Below are positions 1 through 8,796 of a DNA stretch of 64,000 bases, piece by piece (the stretch's first letter is position 1; each line of letters opens with the position of its first letter). The DNA is taken from assembly GCF_001647285.1 (NCBI RefSeq), contig NZ_LRML01000019.1, forward strand, positions 16,883 through 80,882, read 5' to 3'. The notes under the pieces are model-generated. The model made no database searches. It saw only the letters and a list, made by a program, of their open reading frames with translations, and had not been told where the DNA came from. The DNA comes from Rufibacter roseus (GTDB taxonomy: Bacteria; Bacteroidota; Bacteroidia; Cytophagales; Hymenobacteraceae). The position numbers and the translations under genes are program-made.

Positions 1-859
1 TATCATCAATAATCAAGGGCAGAGACATGGAAGCCATAATACCCATGTTGGCCATGTATTCTAAATGCACACCCGCCACGCTACGCAGGTTACACTCTGA
101 AAGATCAGTGAACCGCTGGGTAATAGGGTTGATGACTGGTATTAAACGCGCTGGTTTATATTCTCTGGTAGGTATGAGGCGGTAGGGGTTGCGAAGGTAC
201 AGGTCCCGGGTTTGCTTGGGTACGTCTGAAGCCGGAAAGCGAAGCCCCATGTAATCTTCCATGTCTTCTTCTTTGGCCTGCCCAATCACCATTCCGTTCC
301 ACTGCGGGTCGAACTGGTACGCCAGAATTCTGTCAAAGCCCGTGAGCTTTTTCATTTCCTCTACGGTTATCTGAGCTATTTCCTCAATAGAGTTGGCTTG
401 TTTTAGTAGGGAAGTGATGTATTTGGTTTGCTGGTACAGCTGTATAAACGTACCAGTCTCTGTGGGGAGTTTAGCTTTTTCAATTTCAATAAGTACGTAC
501 TCCTCGGTGGGGTGCACCAGTGCCGTAAATGCCACCTCTTGGCCCTGAACCTGAAACGTAAGGGTAAAGGGGATTTTTTCCTGTGAATTTTTGCCCTCTA
601 TCTTGCTCTTTAAATCTTCTGCCTGTTCATTAGGCAAGAAGCTAGCGATAGGCCGACCCTGAATATCCTCTATAGGTAAATTCAGGAATTCACTGGCATT
701 TTCACTGACCTGCCTGATTTTAAGGTTCTGCTTGTCTAGAGTAAGAAGAAAGCCATGGCGTTGAATCAAGTTTACCAAATGCAAAGGAATGCTACCGCAG
801 AACTCTGAATCATAATTTTTCTCGAGAGTAAACCCGATAGGGGCTTGTTCTTTTTGCAT
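1..859 (-). CDS. Bacteriophytochrome, N-terminal part (truncated by window edge)
   Basis: Reading the minus strand from the ATG at 859 gives an open frame of 286 codons that runs off the window. It has a PAS-like segment (about residues 15-125) followed by a GAF-like segment with the phytochrome signatures PASDVPKQTRDLY and LRSVAGVHLEYMANMG. Cys21, just before an IQRHG sequence, sits where bacteriophytochromes attach biliverdin. The His in GVHLEY corresponds to the conserved chromophore-pocket His. Known family role: red/far-red light sensing, usually with PHY and histidine kinase modules further on; here those would lie outside the window. Neighbour hrpB is downstream of no obvious shared promoter. 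The family assignment is firm; the output domain is unseen. Confidence 0.88.
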   Translation of the reverse strand, partial: MQKEQAPIGFTLEKNYDSEFCGSIPLHLVNLIQRHGFLLTLDKQNLKIRQVSENASEFLNLPIEDIQGRPIASFLPNEQAEDLKSKIEGKNSQEKIPFTLTFQVQGQEVAFTALVHPTEEYVLIEIEKAKLPTETGTFIQLYQQTKYITSLLKQANSIEEIAQITVEEMKKLTGFDRILAYQFDPQWNGMVIGQAKEEDMEDYMGLRFPASDVPKQTRDLYLRNPYRLIPTREYKPARLIPVINPITQRFTDLSECNLRSVAGVHLEYMANMGIMASMSLPLIIDD

Positions 860-1207
860 AGTAGGTAGGGGTTATATACACGCAGAATAGAAACTTCGGG
901 AGGTAAATTATGACAACTTCTCCATATTGCCAAAAGTGAAAAACCTATTGATTATCAGAAACTTTTTAAAGTGATCAACCATGAAATCAAAGTATTTATA
1001 AATGGTTGAAGAAGACTCTACTACGGGTTCAAACCAAGAGATAGTAGCTTAAGGTAGCCTCGCCAGAATTTAGTGTAGTATATCAGCAGTGAAGGGGTCT
1101 GATTATTCCGATATTTTCGTGTTCCCTATAAAATAAAACCCCTCACCTGCCAAAGGAGAACGAAGGGTTTTCAGGCTGTTTTTTGAAAATCAGCCTGAAA
1201 ACAGAAG
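860..1207. other. Intergenic, no gene seen
   Basis: Between the phytochrome start and the hrpB stop I see no coding frame. It contains one 36-bp palindrome (1167-1202). The AT-rich part next to 860 presumably holds the phytochrome promoter, but I cannot point to a clear -33/-7 pair. Confidence 0.5.
1167..1202. repeat. 36-bp palindromic repeat, copy 1
   Basis: Begins GTTTT and ends AAAAC, with inner arms CAGGCTG/CAGCCTG around a T-run and an A-run. It lies 5 bases past the hrpB stop codon. Confidence 0.8.
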
Positions 1208-3757
1208 CTACCAGGTCCTCTTCTTAGTGCCGCGGGTGGGAGGGGCGGAGAGAGGATCTTCGGGCCAGTGGTGTTTAGGATAGCGCCCTCTCAAATCCTT
1301 CCGAACATCAAAATAGCCGGTACTCCAGAAACTGCGGAGGTCGCGGGTGACTTGCACAGGGCGCGAGGCGGGTGAAAGTAAGTGGAGGAGGAGCGGTACT
1401 TTGCCGCCGCCTATGCGGGGAGTGTCTAGCATTCCGAAAACTTCCTGCAGACGCACGGCCAAAACAGGGGCCTCCACATCAGAATAATCTAACGCTATGC
1501 GGGAGCCGCTGGGTACCTCAAAATGCGAGGGGGCTAACCGTTCCATTTCCTGGCGCTGCTCCCAAGTCAGGTCTGCCAATAGTATTTCTTTAAAGTCAAG
1601 CTTGGCGACCTGGTCCATCGTCCGGAGCCCCAGCAGGTGCGGAGCCAGCCAATCTTCCATGGTAGAGGCTAAGGCGGTATCTGAGACATCGGGCCAAAGG
1701 TCTGGCTGAAGGTGGTGCAGAAAAGCCAGCCTTTGCCGGACTTTCAATGCTTCTTCTGGCCATGGCAGGCGCTCCACGTTTTTTTCCTGAAGAGCCAGCA
1801 GCAGTGCTTGGGTCACCAGTTCAGGGTCGGGAGAAGCCAAAGAAGTTTCTTCCAAGGTAAGGGCACCCAAGGAGGTGATTTGACGGGCTATTACCCGTTC
1901 GGTGGCAGCGTCATACCGCACTTCCTGCTTTTTCTCTAGCTGAGACGAAAAGTACTGTAATATTTCAGCTTTTGAAAGGGGAGCGGCTAACAGTACTCGG
2001 GGCTGCTTTCCCAGATCAAGGTGCGCCACGCCATAGAATTCAGCCTCAGAAAACAGCTCAGTGGCCAGGGTGGCTCGTTGGCCATTCACCAGCCGCACTT
2101 TGCCGGAGGTTTCTCTCTGAGCTAAGCGGTCTGGATAGGCCAAGGCGGTAAGCAATCCGGCAGGGTCTGTGTTTAGATTCCCTTTGGCTAATTTGATTCT
2201 TTGCCGCAGGTTCTGGGCCTGTTCCTTTACTTTTCTAATAGCATTTTCATCTGGCACGAAACCAGGGGTGGGCGGACGTTTTCCGGTCAATAACTCCAGG
2301 CGCAGGCCCAAGTCTGGCAGCGGATTTCCCCACTGAATCTGGATGGGCTTGAGAACATCTCGGTCAGATAACAGGGCAGCCAGATCACAGGCGGTGGTGC
2401 CGAAACCTAGCTCATTGCCCCGCATCACCAGGTGACCCAACCGGGGCGATAAACCCAAAGCTGCCAATGCTTTTCCGTGCGCGGTGGGGTTGCCGTTGTG
2501 TTCAATGGCCTCTAATTTCAGCAGCAGTTCTTTGGCCAAAGCCAGCGCAGCGGCGGGCGGAGTGTCCAGCCACTTCAGATCAGTTACATGCTTTACTCCC
2601 CAGATGGAGAGTTCCAAGGCTAGACCGGTTAAGTCGGCCTCGCAAATCTCCGGCGCTTGCCTGTCGGGGAGTTGCAAATGATCAGCTGAAGACCAAAGGC
2701 GGTAACAAACACCAGGCCCCAAACGACCCGCCCGACCACGGCGCTGATCTGCGGCTGCCTGTGAAACTGGAATGGTAGCCAAGGTGGTGAGGCCGGTTCT
2801 GGCCACGAATTTAGGCACCCGCGCAAACCCTCCGTCTATCACAATTTTAACGCCTTCAATGGTCAAACTGGTTTCTGCTATACTGGTAGTTAGCACTACC
2901 TTCCGTTGCCCCGCCGGAGCCGGACGAATGGCCGCCATTTGCAGGCTCAAGTTCAGGTCGCCATGCAAGAGGTGTAGGTTTACGTGGGCCGGAAGTTTCT
3001 CTTCCAGTACCTGACCAATACGGCGCATTTCGCCCATGCCGGGCAGAAACACTAGCACATCGCCCTCTGTTTCCTGTGTCAGGGCCTGACGTATGGCTTT
3101 TGGTACCAGGGCAACCAATCGTTCGGCGGGACGGGCACCAGATTGAGCTGCTACCTCGGCAGCTGAGAGATAATGCGTTTCTACCGGATACTGCCTGCCC
3201 TCGCTGCGGATGACGGGCGCCTCCAGCCATTGCCCCACCTGAGTGGCGTCTAACGTCGCACTCATGACCACCAACCGCAAATCTGGCCGGAGAACGGCTT
3301 GCGCATCTAAAGCCAGAGCTAAACCTATATCGGCCTGCAGGCTACGCTCATGGAATTCGTCAAAGATAATGGCAGCCACATTTTCTAAACCAGGATCAGA
3401 CTGCAGCAGGCGCGTGAGAATTCCTTCCGTGACTACTTCAATTCTGGTTTTGTTGGAGGAAACGTGCTCCATGCGCACCCAATACCCCACCGTCTGGCCA
3501 ACTTCCTCGCCCAGCAGATCGGCCATGCGCTGTGCCGCTGCCCTTGCTGCTAAGCGGCGAGGTTCCAGCACGATGATCTTGCCGTTGTTACGCCAACCGG
3601 CCTGCAACAAAGCCAAAGGCACCAAAGTGGTTTTACCGGCCCCCGGAGGAGCTTCCAACACCGCCCGCGGATTTTGCTCCAGCGCCTCCATCAGGCGCGG
3701 AATGGCTTCGGAAACAGGTAACTCAGGTAAAGGCAAGGGAAAAGAATGCTTCGTCAT
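1208..3757 (-). CDS. hrpB: ATP-dependent helicase HrpB
   Basis: DEAH/RHA-family helicase of about 849 aa, the usual HrpB length. Motif I APPGAGKTT is at about residues 36-44, motif II is DEFH in FDEFHERS, motif III is MSAT, and motif VI is QRRGRAGR. The C-terminal half is the HrpB-specific extension ending in a basic tail. The ATG at 3757 (MTKHSF) is preferred over an upstream in-frame TTG at 3766. HrpB is a presumed RNA helicase of poorly defined physiological role. The gene stands alone: a 36-bp palindrome lies just past its stop and another between its start and the next gene. Nothing in the sequence links it to the RNA-repair genes 6 kb away. Confidence 0.93.
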   Translation of the reverse strand: MTKHSFPLPLPELPVSEAIPRLMEALEQNPRAVLEAPPGAGKTTLVPLALLQAGWRNNGKIIVLEPRRLAARAAAQRMADLLGEEVGQTVGYWVRMEHVSSNKTRIEVVTEGILTRLLQSDPGLENVAAIIFDEFHERSLQADIGLALALDAQAVLRPDLRLVVMSATLDATQVGQWLEAPVIRSEGRQYPVETHYLSAAEVAAQSGARPAERLVALVPKAIRQALTQETEGDVLVFLPGMGEMRRIGQVLEEKLPAHVNLHLLHGDLNLSLQMAAIRPAPAGQRKVVLTTSIAETSLTIEGVKIVIDGGFARVPKFVARTGLTTLATIPVSQAAADQRRGRAGRLGPGVCYRLWSSADHLQLPDRQAPEICEADLTGLALELSIWGVKHVTDLKWLDTPPAAALALAKELLLKLEAIEHNGNPTAHGKALAALGLSPRLGHLVMRGNELGFGTTACDLAALLSDRDVLKPIQIQWGNPLPDLGLRLELLTGKRPPTPGFVPDENAIRKVKEQAQNLRQRIKLAKGNLNTDPAGLLTALAYPDRLAQRETSGKVRLVNGQRATLATELFSEAEFYGVAHLDLGKQPRVLLAAPLSKAEILQYFSSQLEKKQEVRYDAATERVIARQITSLGALTLEETSLASPDPELVTQALLLALQEKNVERLPWPEEALKVRQRLAFLHHLQPDLWPDVSDTALASTMEDWLAPHLLGLRTMDQVAKLDFKEILLADLTWEQRQEMERLAPSHFEVPSGSRIALDYSDVEAPVLAVRLQEVFGMLDTPRIGGGKVPLLLHLLSPASRPVQVTRDLRSFWSTGYFDVRKDLRGRYPKHHWPEDPLSAPPTRGTKKRTW

Positions 3758-3814
3758 CTGCCTCAAATTTCAGCATTCTTTCTGAGTTTTGGTAAAGCCG
3801 ATGGTGGTGAATAC

Positions 3815-3850
3815 GTTTTGAAGCTGTTTTTCCAAAAAGAGGGCTAAAAC
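3815..3850. repeat. 36-bp palindromic repeat, copy 2
   Basis: GTTTT...AAAAC copy with degenerate arms (GAAGCTG against GGGCT). It lies 29 bases past the stop of the T9SS protein gene and upstream of hrpB. Confidence 0.7.
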
Positions 3851-3879
3851 ACTTCATACAAGTGGAGGGAGAAGTGCAG

Positions 3880-6800
3880 TTACAGCACCATAATCCTTTT
3901 CACTACGGCTCCATTAGAAGTCTGCACCCGCACGGTGTAAATGCCCGGCCCAAAATGGGAGAGGCTCAATTTCACCTCATCGCCCGGAACAGGTTCCCCC
4001 TTTTGTACTAGCAATGTTTTCCCGATGGCATCATACACTTCTACCTGCTGCACAGTATAGTTGGCCTTGTACCAGTTAACGGTGATCTCGCCGCGGCTAG
4101 GGTTCGGGAAAACGGCAATGGCGTCTTCCTTGCTCAGGTCTAGAACTGCAAATTCATCTCCGGTAGCTTCCCCTCCGGCCCCTTCAATTTTCACCGCTCC
4201 GGTACTCACTCCTTTAGGTGCTTTTACCACCAAAGTAGTAGGCGTAGCTTCTAAGACAGCCGTGGGTTCCCCATTGAAGAATACCGCATCTGCCTGCCCA
4301 TCGGCCCCGAAATTCTGGCCAGTGATGGTGACCAGCGTGCCGGCGCTCCCGCTGTTGGGGCTAAACGAAGTGATAACCGGAGCAGGGATAAAGGTGAAAT
4401 CAATGGCGGTCTGGGCCGTGCCTCCGGGCGTCTGCACCTGAATTTTACCCGACTGGGCGTTGGCCGGTACTTTCACCGTGAGGCTATTAGCTGTGGCAGC
4501 AATAACTTGAGCCGCTGAAGTGCCAAAAGTTACAGTGTTGCGGTTAGTAGCTTCTGCGAAATTGCTTCCCTGCAGAGTTACCGTTACGTCTGTCTTTCCT
4601 TTGTCTGGGTTGAAGTTGGTGATGACAGGGCGGTGCCAGACCATGAACTCCTGCGCGGCTTCCACTTGCCCACCTAAGGACTTAATCAAGATTTTTCCTT
4701 TTGTGGCAGTGGCGGGAACCTCCACCATCAACTGCGTTTTTGTGGCCTCAGTTACTCTTGCTTGCACGCCGTTGAAGTAAACAGTGTCTTCCTGCGCAAC
4801 TGAAGAAAAATGGGTTCCAGTTATGGTGACCATGCTGCCCGGTTTTGCCTCAAGTACGGAAAGAGAGCTGATGGTGGGTGGCTGAAAGATAATGTAGTCT
4901 GAGCTGCTATGAACGGCTCCATCTGGGGTAACCACCTTGATTTTCCCGGTGAAGGCATTTGCTGGCACCGTTACTTTTAGTTCTTCGGCAGAGGCACTCT
5001 GTACCTGCGCTGCTACCCCGTTAAAGTAGACCTTGTTGGCGGTGGCATTGACGGCGAAGTTTTTCCCGGTAATGATTACCTGTTGTCCTGCGCGGCTTTG
5101 GGTAGGGGTGAAAGACGAGATAGACGGAGACACGACCACATTCTTGGCCGACAGCTTGCGGTCGCTCAGCACGGGCGGCATGTCGTAGATGCGGTTCTGG
5201 ATGGTGTTGGTGCGCACCGGCTCGTTGTAGTCGAAGAAGATGTCGGCCAGGTTCTCTATCAGGTGCTTCTCCGGCAGGTCTGCTTTCGGCCTCACGCTGA
5301 ACTGGATGAAACCGTTGCTGCCGGCCTGGTCGGCGGCGCTGTCGGGCAGCATGATGTTGTTGAAGGTGAAGGTGAGCACCGGCTTCTCCTTGCCGCTCAC
5401 AGACAGCACGTAGGGGTGCGACACCGCGCCCACCTGGAAGGTGGCCATGTCAAGGTCTACTGAGAGCGTGTCTACCACCACCACTCTATATGCCACGTCG
5501 GTGCCGGTGTTCTGGAACCGGACGGTGTAGCGGAGGGGGGTGTTGGTGGGGGTATAAAATTCAGAGGTCAATCCCACGGGAACCACCTGTTTGTCGTTGG
5601 GATCATAGGAGTCGATGATGGGCAGGCAGCTCTCTGAGACTTCCAGCTCAGGGTCGTCGGGCGGCAGGGCCATCATGGCGGGCGCGGGAATGCCATTGTT
5701 GCGCGACCTGATCTCCAGATTGGCGCTGGCCATGGTCTTGATCGGGTGCCCCTCGGGCTGGTCGGCCTCCAGTCTTATTACCCTGCCGGTGGTGGGGACG
5801 CGGAGTACTGTGCTGTCGCCGGAGGCTAATTGGTATTTGCCTGTCAGAAGCAATTCTTGGTCTTCATACACGCGGAAAGAGAGGCTGTCGGTCATGTTTC
5901 CCTCACCTTTGTTTTGGAGTAAAAAGCGCGCTTGTTCATCTTCTGCAGTAGAGGCGGCAAGGGTAATGTCAGCTTTACTCCATTCCGGCAATACTGGGTA
6001 TGTATTCACTGGCGTAATCCAAGCCTTGGTGCAGACGGTAAGGCCCCTGATGTCGGGGTCGGCGCAGGAGACGGAGTCCAGTATGGAGATAACGCCGCGC
6101 TGGCCCGGCTGCAGGGTGCCCACCTCAAAGAGGTAGTTGCCCTTGGCGTCTCTAGTGAATGGAAGGCTGGCTGATTTGAAGGCCACCTCCGCGGGGAACT
6201 GCACTGTCACCTTAGCGTTGGCCGCCGGGGCAAAGCCGTCGTTGGAGTAGGAGACGGTGGTGACATTCTCCATGCAACGACGCCGCCTGTTAGAGGAGAG
6301 GTCTACCTCTAAATATGGGGAAAGGATGACCTGATTCCCGAAGTTTATATTATTAACTCCACCGTTTGCTGCTGTTACATTAACTGGCTTACCTTCTGCA
6401 GCATTATAGCAAATTGGTGTAATTTTTCTGCCATTCCCTTGGGGAAGGACAGGCTTTACAATGTAGCTACCCGTATCTACATTAATGGCATAATTGCCCT
6501 GAGCATCAGAAATTCCATAAAAAGGACCAGGATAAGCAGCCACCACCACTGCCTCCATTCCTTTTTCAGATTCATTTGGTGAGCAGTCACCGGACTCTTC
6601 CTGGAAAATTTTTCCTTTGATAAAAGTCTGATGAAGGGAAATGCTAGCGTCAAATAAATTCACGCAAAAAGCATCATAATAGCCGTAGTTTTTAACTGTG
6701 TGCTCTCCAGCAGTAAATGATTCTAAGTAATACCCTAGCACCTTGCTGACAGAACCAGAGGAAGGTAAGATTTTCATTACCAAGCCAGGAGTACTTTGTC

Positions 6801-7968
6801 CTAAATTTGATTCCCAAATTATGGTCCCGTTTTGATCATAGCTGGTAATTCTTGGCAAGGGATTATTATTTTCTGCGGTTATATAGCCACCGGCCTGTAT
6901 TCTGCCTTTTAGATAGGCAACAGTAAGATAACGGCTGTTATTACTTGGGAAAGCCCCACTTTTAGCCCAGGCTACCTTTCCACTTGGTTCCAACTTGGCA
7001 ATGAAAGCATCACTAATTGTGTCTGTGTTAACTGGTGGAGCAGGAGTGTTGAGTTCAATCTTGTCAAATGCTGTTTTACCGCTAAATGTACCTGCCACAT
7101 ATACGTTGTCCTCATCATCTAAGGTAAGGTCTATGCCCTCGGTAGAACCTTGCTCTCCCCCAAAAGATTTTGCTTGAAGTACCTCTCCTGTAGGGGAATA
7201 TTTTACAAAAAGCAGGTTTTTGACTCCATTAGGGCTGTTGAGATTAAAGCTGCCGTAGTTACCAGAGCTTGAGATGGACCCAACTTGTATTACATCACCT
7301 GAATGATCAAATGCTAAGGAAGAACCCTTAGAAATTAAGTTTTCACCCAAGCCAGCCTTCACCCATTCTAATTGTCCGTTGGTGTTATATTTTAGAACAA
7401 AATCGCGCTCTTTACAGCAGGCTCCGCTATATAGTTGTAGACCAAGAATGCTTGAACTCATGGTGGAACCTGTTATATAAGTGTTGCCGTTTTCATCTGC
7501 TATAATCTGCCTTGGATAAACAGCCGAGAATTGCCCCTCATCTTTAACCCAGAGGTTGTTCAACTCAGAGTCAAATTTGGCAACAACTATAGAGTTTTGT
7601 TTTCCATTACCTAAGACGTAGATAAAACCTTTGCTGTCTACAGTTACCGAAGGGAAATGTTCTCCCAGGGTACGTAAAGATTTGAAATTCTTCAAATTGC
7701 CCGCTAGGTCGAAAACCGCAAGGAAGCTTGCATCAGAACTAACTTCAGTGGAAGAGGTGGTAGAATTAATGTACCCTCTGGTTTCAAGGTAGTGACCCAT
7801 AGTGCCCACCACGTACATGTTGCCTTCTACATCAGTGGCAGCATCATAAACAAAATCAGTGCCTTTGCTGCTGAAGCTAATAGGGTTAAACAGCGCCTGT
7901 GAGAAGGTTTTAAGACCTCCAAGGAAGAAAAAAACAATGAATAGAAGAAATACTATAGGGGTTTTCAT
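3880..7968 (-). CDS. Giant T9SS-secreted beta-propeller/IPT protein
   Basis: 1362 aa. A hydrophobic N-terminal signal peptide (about residues 1-25) is followed by an SBBP-type repeat region (about 35-440) and a short carboxypeptidase-regulatory/SdrD-like Ig module (about 450-550). Next comes a conserved module (about 560-930) containing SSNRRRRCMEN and SYDPNDKQVVPVG. Four IPT/TIG repeats (about 940-1270), each opening with a P-x-I-x-x-F/L pattern, precede a C-terminal type A sorting domain (from about 1285) with the FPNPSRGE motif and ending KRIMVL. The layout indicates export through the outer membrane by T9SS and surface attachment or release. No enzymatic residues are evident, so adhesion or structural display is an inference. 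It is a paralogue of the gene at 16540-21447, with which it shares a nearly identical stretch of DNA. Confidence 0.88.
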   Translation of the reverse strand: MKTPIVFLLFIVFFFLGGLKTFSQALFNPISFSSKGTDFVYDAATDVEGNMYVVGTMGHYLETRGYINSTTSSTEVSSDASFLAVFDLAGNLKNFKSLRTLGEHFPSVTVDSKGFIYVLGNGKQNSIVVAKFDSELNNLWVKDEGQFSAVYPRQIIADENGNTYITGSTMSSSILGLQLYSGACCKERDFVLKYNTNGQLEWVKAGLGENLISKGSSLAFDHSGDVIQVGSISSSGNYGSFNLNSPNGVKNLLFVKYSPTGEVLQAKSFGGEQGSTEGIDLTLDDEDNVYVAGTFSGKTAFDKIELNTPAPPVNTDTISDAFIAKLEPSGKVAWAKSGAFPSNNSRYLTVAYLKGRIQAGGYITAENNNPLPRITSYDQNGTIIWESNLGQSTPGLVMKILPSSGSVSKVLGYYLESFTAGEHTVKNYGYYDAFCVNLFDASISLHQTFIKGKIFQEESGDCSPNESEKGMEAVVVAAYPGPFYGISDAQGNYAINVDTGSYIVKPVLPQGNGRKITPICYNAAEGKPVNVTAANGGVNNINFGNQVILSPYLEVDLSSNRRRRCMENVTTVSYSNDGFAPAANAKVTVQFPAEVAFKSASLPFTRDAKGNYLFEVGTLQPGQRGVISILDSVSCADPDIRGLTVCTKAWITPVNTYPVLPEWSKADITLAASTAEDEQARFLLQNKGEGNMTDSLSFRVYEDQELLLTGKYQLASGDSTVLRVPTTGRVIRLEADQPEGHPIKTMASANLEIRSRNNGIPAPAMMALPPDDPELEVSESCLPIIDSYDPNDKQVVPVGLTSEFYTPTNTPLRYTVRFQNTGTDVAYRVVVVDTLSVDLDMATFQVGAVSHPYVLSVSGKEKPVLTFTFNNIMLPDSAADQAGSNGFIQFSVRPKADLPEKHLIENLADIFFDYNEPVRTNTIQNRIYDMPPVLSDRKLSAKNVVVSPSISSFTPTQSRAGQQVIITGKNFAVNATANKVYFNGVAAQVQSASAEELKVTVPANAFTGKIKVVTPDGAVHSSSDYIIFQPPTISSLSVLEAKPGSMVTITGTHFSSVAQEDTVYFNGVQARVTEATKTQLMVEVPATATKGKILIKSLGGQVEAAQEFMVWHRPVITNFNPDKGKTDVTVTLQGSNFAEATNRNTVTFGTSAAQVIAATANSLTVKVPANAQSGKIQVQTPGGTAQTAIDFTFIPAPVITSFSPNSGSAGTLVTITGQNFGADGQADAVFFNGEPTAVLEATPTTLVVKAPKGVSTGAVKIEGAGGEATGDEFAVLDLSKEDAIAVFPNPSRGEITVNWYKANYTVQQVEVYDAIGKTLLVQKGEPVPGDEVKLSLSHFGPGIYTVRVQTSNGAVVKRIMVL
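5157..6310 (-). repeat. Direct repeat, copy A (shared module of T9SS paralogues)
   Basis: This segment encodes the SSNRRRRCMEN to YDMPP module and matches 18303-19456 in the same orientation, offset by 13,146 bases. From 5175 to about 5420 I count only four mismatches against the other copy. Divergence grows outward in both directions. Such a patch of near identity inside otherwise diverged paralogues suggests recent gene conversion or a partial duplication. Confidence 0.8.
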
Positions 7969-8075
7969 AAGCGGGGGTTATGCGCGGATTTAATTTGATA
8001 TGTAAATTTTCTATGAGTAAACATACAAAAATACCAACTAAAAGAAATGAAATAATTCTGTGCGCTTGCACGTAG

Positions 8076-8109
8076 CCAAAAGGGAGAGTAAGGTAGTTGG
8101 AGCTTTTGG
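8076..8109. repeat. Hairpin distal to the Y RNA array
   Basis: CCAAAAG (8076-8082) pairs with CTTTTGG (8103-8109) across a 20-base loop. It lies just past the 3' end of the last Y RNA-like unit on the minus strand and could end the array transcript, although the stem is only 7 bp. Confidence 0.35.
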
Positions 8110-8167
8110 ATATATAAAGCAACTAGCTGTTGCAGAATCTACTAGCTGATGCTGCTTTGGAATTTAG

Positions 8168-8315
8168 CCAAAGAAACGGGCAACAAACGGGAAGAGACAT
8201 TTTGGCGTGCTACCTTACACCAGTTTCTTTCTCTGGGAGAAAGAGTAGCAGGACTTGAACCTGCACTTCCCGAACCTGAATCGAAGTAACTCTTGCCTAC
8301 GGCACCGTTCTTTGG
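8168..8315 (-). ncRNA. Y RNA-like RNA, unit 1 (tRNA-like, permuted)
   Basis: Last unit of the array. On the minus strand it starts with a closing strand CCAAAGAACGG that pairs with the 3' end, with one bulge. The conserved GGTGCCGTAG follows, then GCAAGAG pairing with CTCTTCC and a GTTACTTCGA block. The tRNA-like body comes next: T-arm GCAGG-TTCAAGT-CCTGC, then an 8-bp acceptor-like hairpin TCTTTCTC/GAGAAAGA closed by CCA. A D-arm-like hairpin TGGTGT/ACGCCA has GG in its loop. The order T-arm, acceptor, D-arm is a circular permutation of a tRNA. The 3' end has TTGTTGCCC, the partner of the Ro-binding 5' strand. Known family: bacterial Y RNAs (YrlA) with tRNA-mimicking modules. This is the most divergent D-arm of the three units that have one. 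Confidence 0.78.
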
Positions 8316-8338
8316 TTAAAAATTTAATAGGTATTGCC

Positions 8339-8393
8339 AGCTCATTCCCCCCATTGGTAACTGTTTTGTTGGGTACACCAATGGAAATGAGCT
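8339..8393. repeat. Long nested hairpin between Y RNA units 1 and 2
   Basis: AGCTCATT (8339-8346) pairs with AATGAGCT (8386-8393). An inner stem CCATTGGT pairs with ACCAATGG. The fold sits alone in the 109-base gap between units 1 and 2. It could be a terminator or processing signal for unit 2, or a small RNA of its own; it lacks the GGTGCCGTAG element, so it is not a fifth Y RNA unit. Confidence 0.5.
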
Positions 8394-8424
8394 TCAAATT
8401 CTACTTGTAAATAATTAAGGCACA

Positions 8425-8571
8425 CGAGCGGGCGACAAGCGATAGGAGACTGTACGTTGCTCTACCAACTGAGCTACACCTCCAGTGATAAAAGCTGGTG
8501 GAGGTGACGGGACTCGAACCCGCGACCCACGGATTAAGGATCGAAGTAACTCCCACCTACGGCACCGCTCG
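8425..8571 (-). ncRNA. Y RNA-like RNA, unit 2 (permuted, tRNA-Lys-like body)
   Basis: The clearest unit. Outer stem CGAGCGG/CCGCTCG. Ro-site strands GGTGCCGTAG and CTTGTCGCCC. Second stem GTGGGAG/CTCCTAT. Then the 3' half of a tRNA: CTTAA, TCCGT, variable GGGTC, T-arm with GGTTCGAGTCCC, acceptor strand CACCTCC-A, then CCA. An 11-13 base linker follows, then the 5' half: GGAGGTG, TA, D-stem GCTC, D-loop AGTTGGTA, GAGC, and ACGTA that partly pairs with TCCGT. Acceptor strands pair for at least 7 bp. The break in the tRNA order falls in the anticodon loop, and the residual CTT anticodon position suggests descent from a tRNA-Lys; that ancestry is inference. Because the halves are swapped, it cannot be a normal tRNA gene. 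Confidence 0.85.
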
Positions 8572-8606
8572 TTTTTGCCTTGTTTTTCAGAAATCAGGTC
8601 TAAAAC
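8571..8606. repeat. 36-bp palindromic repeat, copy 3
   Basis: GTTTT...AAAAC copy between Y RNA units 2 and 3. On the minus strand it directly precedes unit 2, one base overlapping the outer stem, and follows unit 3 by 8 bases. Confidence 0.7.
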
Positions 8607-8614
8607 AGGAGAGG

Positions 8615-8725
8615 GGAAAGGGCGACAGGCGGCGCGTGCTTACCGCCCTTGCGGACGGGCAGGGCTCGAACCTGCAACGTCAAAAAGACTTACCACGAAG
8701 TATCACGCGCCTACGGCACCTTTCC
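8615..8725 (-). ncRNA. Y RNA-like RNA, unit 3 (short, no D-arm)
   Basis: Outer stem GGAAAGG with CCTTTCC, Ro-site strands GGTGCCGTAG and CTGTCGCCC, and a perfect 8-bp second stem GGCGCGTG/CACGCGCC. The tRNA-like part has T-arm GCAGG-TTCGAGC-CCTGC and an acceptor-like hairpin CCGTCC/GGGCGG closed by the GNRA tetraloop GCAA. Only TAAG separates that hairpin from the returning stem strand, so the D-arm is missing. Two small hairpins (ACTT/AAGT and GTC/GAC around TTTTT) replace the anticodon-side sequence. It appears to be a trimmed paralogue of units 2 and 4. Confidence 0.78.
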
Positions 8726-8796
8726 TGTTTCTCTGTTTTCTAAGTAAGTTTTAGCGCTTCAAATTTGTTTAGTCTGGTGAGGCCATAAAAGGAGGC

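Noticed and set aside
8459..8530. Ordinary tRNA gene (tRNA-Lys-like) in the Y RNA array
   Set aside because: On the minus strand the T-arm and 3' acceptor come before the 5' acceptor and D-arm. The halves cannot be read as a normal tRNA.
8485..8754. Plus-strand open frames of 81-89 codons
   Set aside because: They are the reverse complements of T-arm and D-arm sequences and span two RNA units and a palindrome; no protein features.
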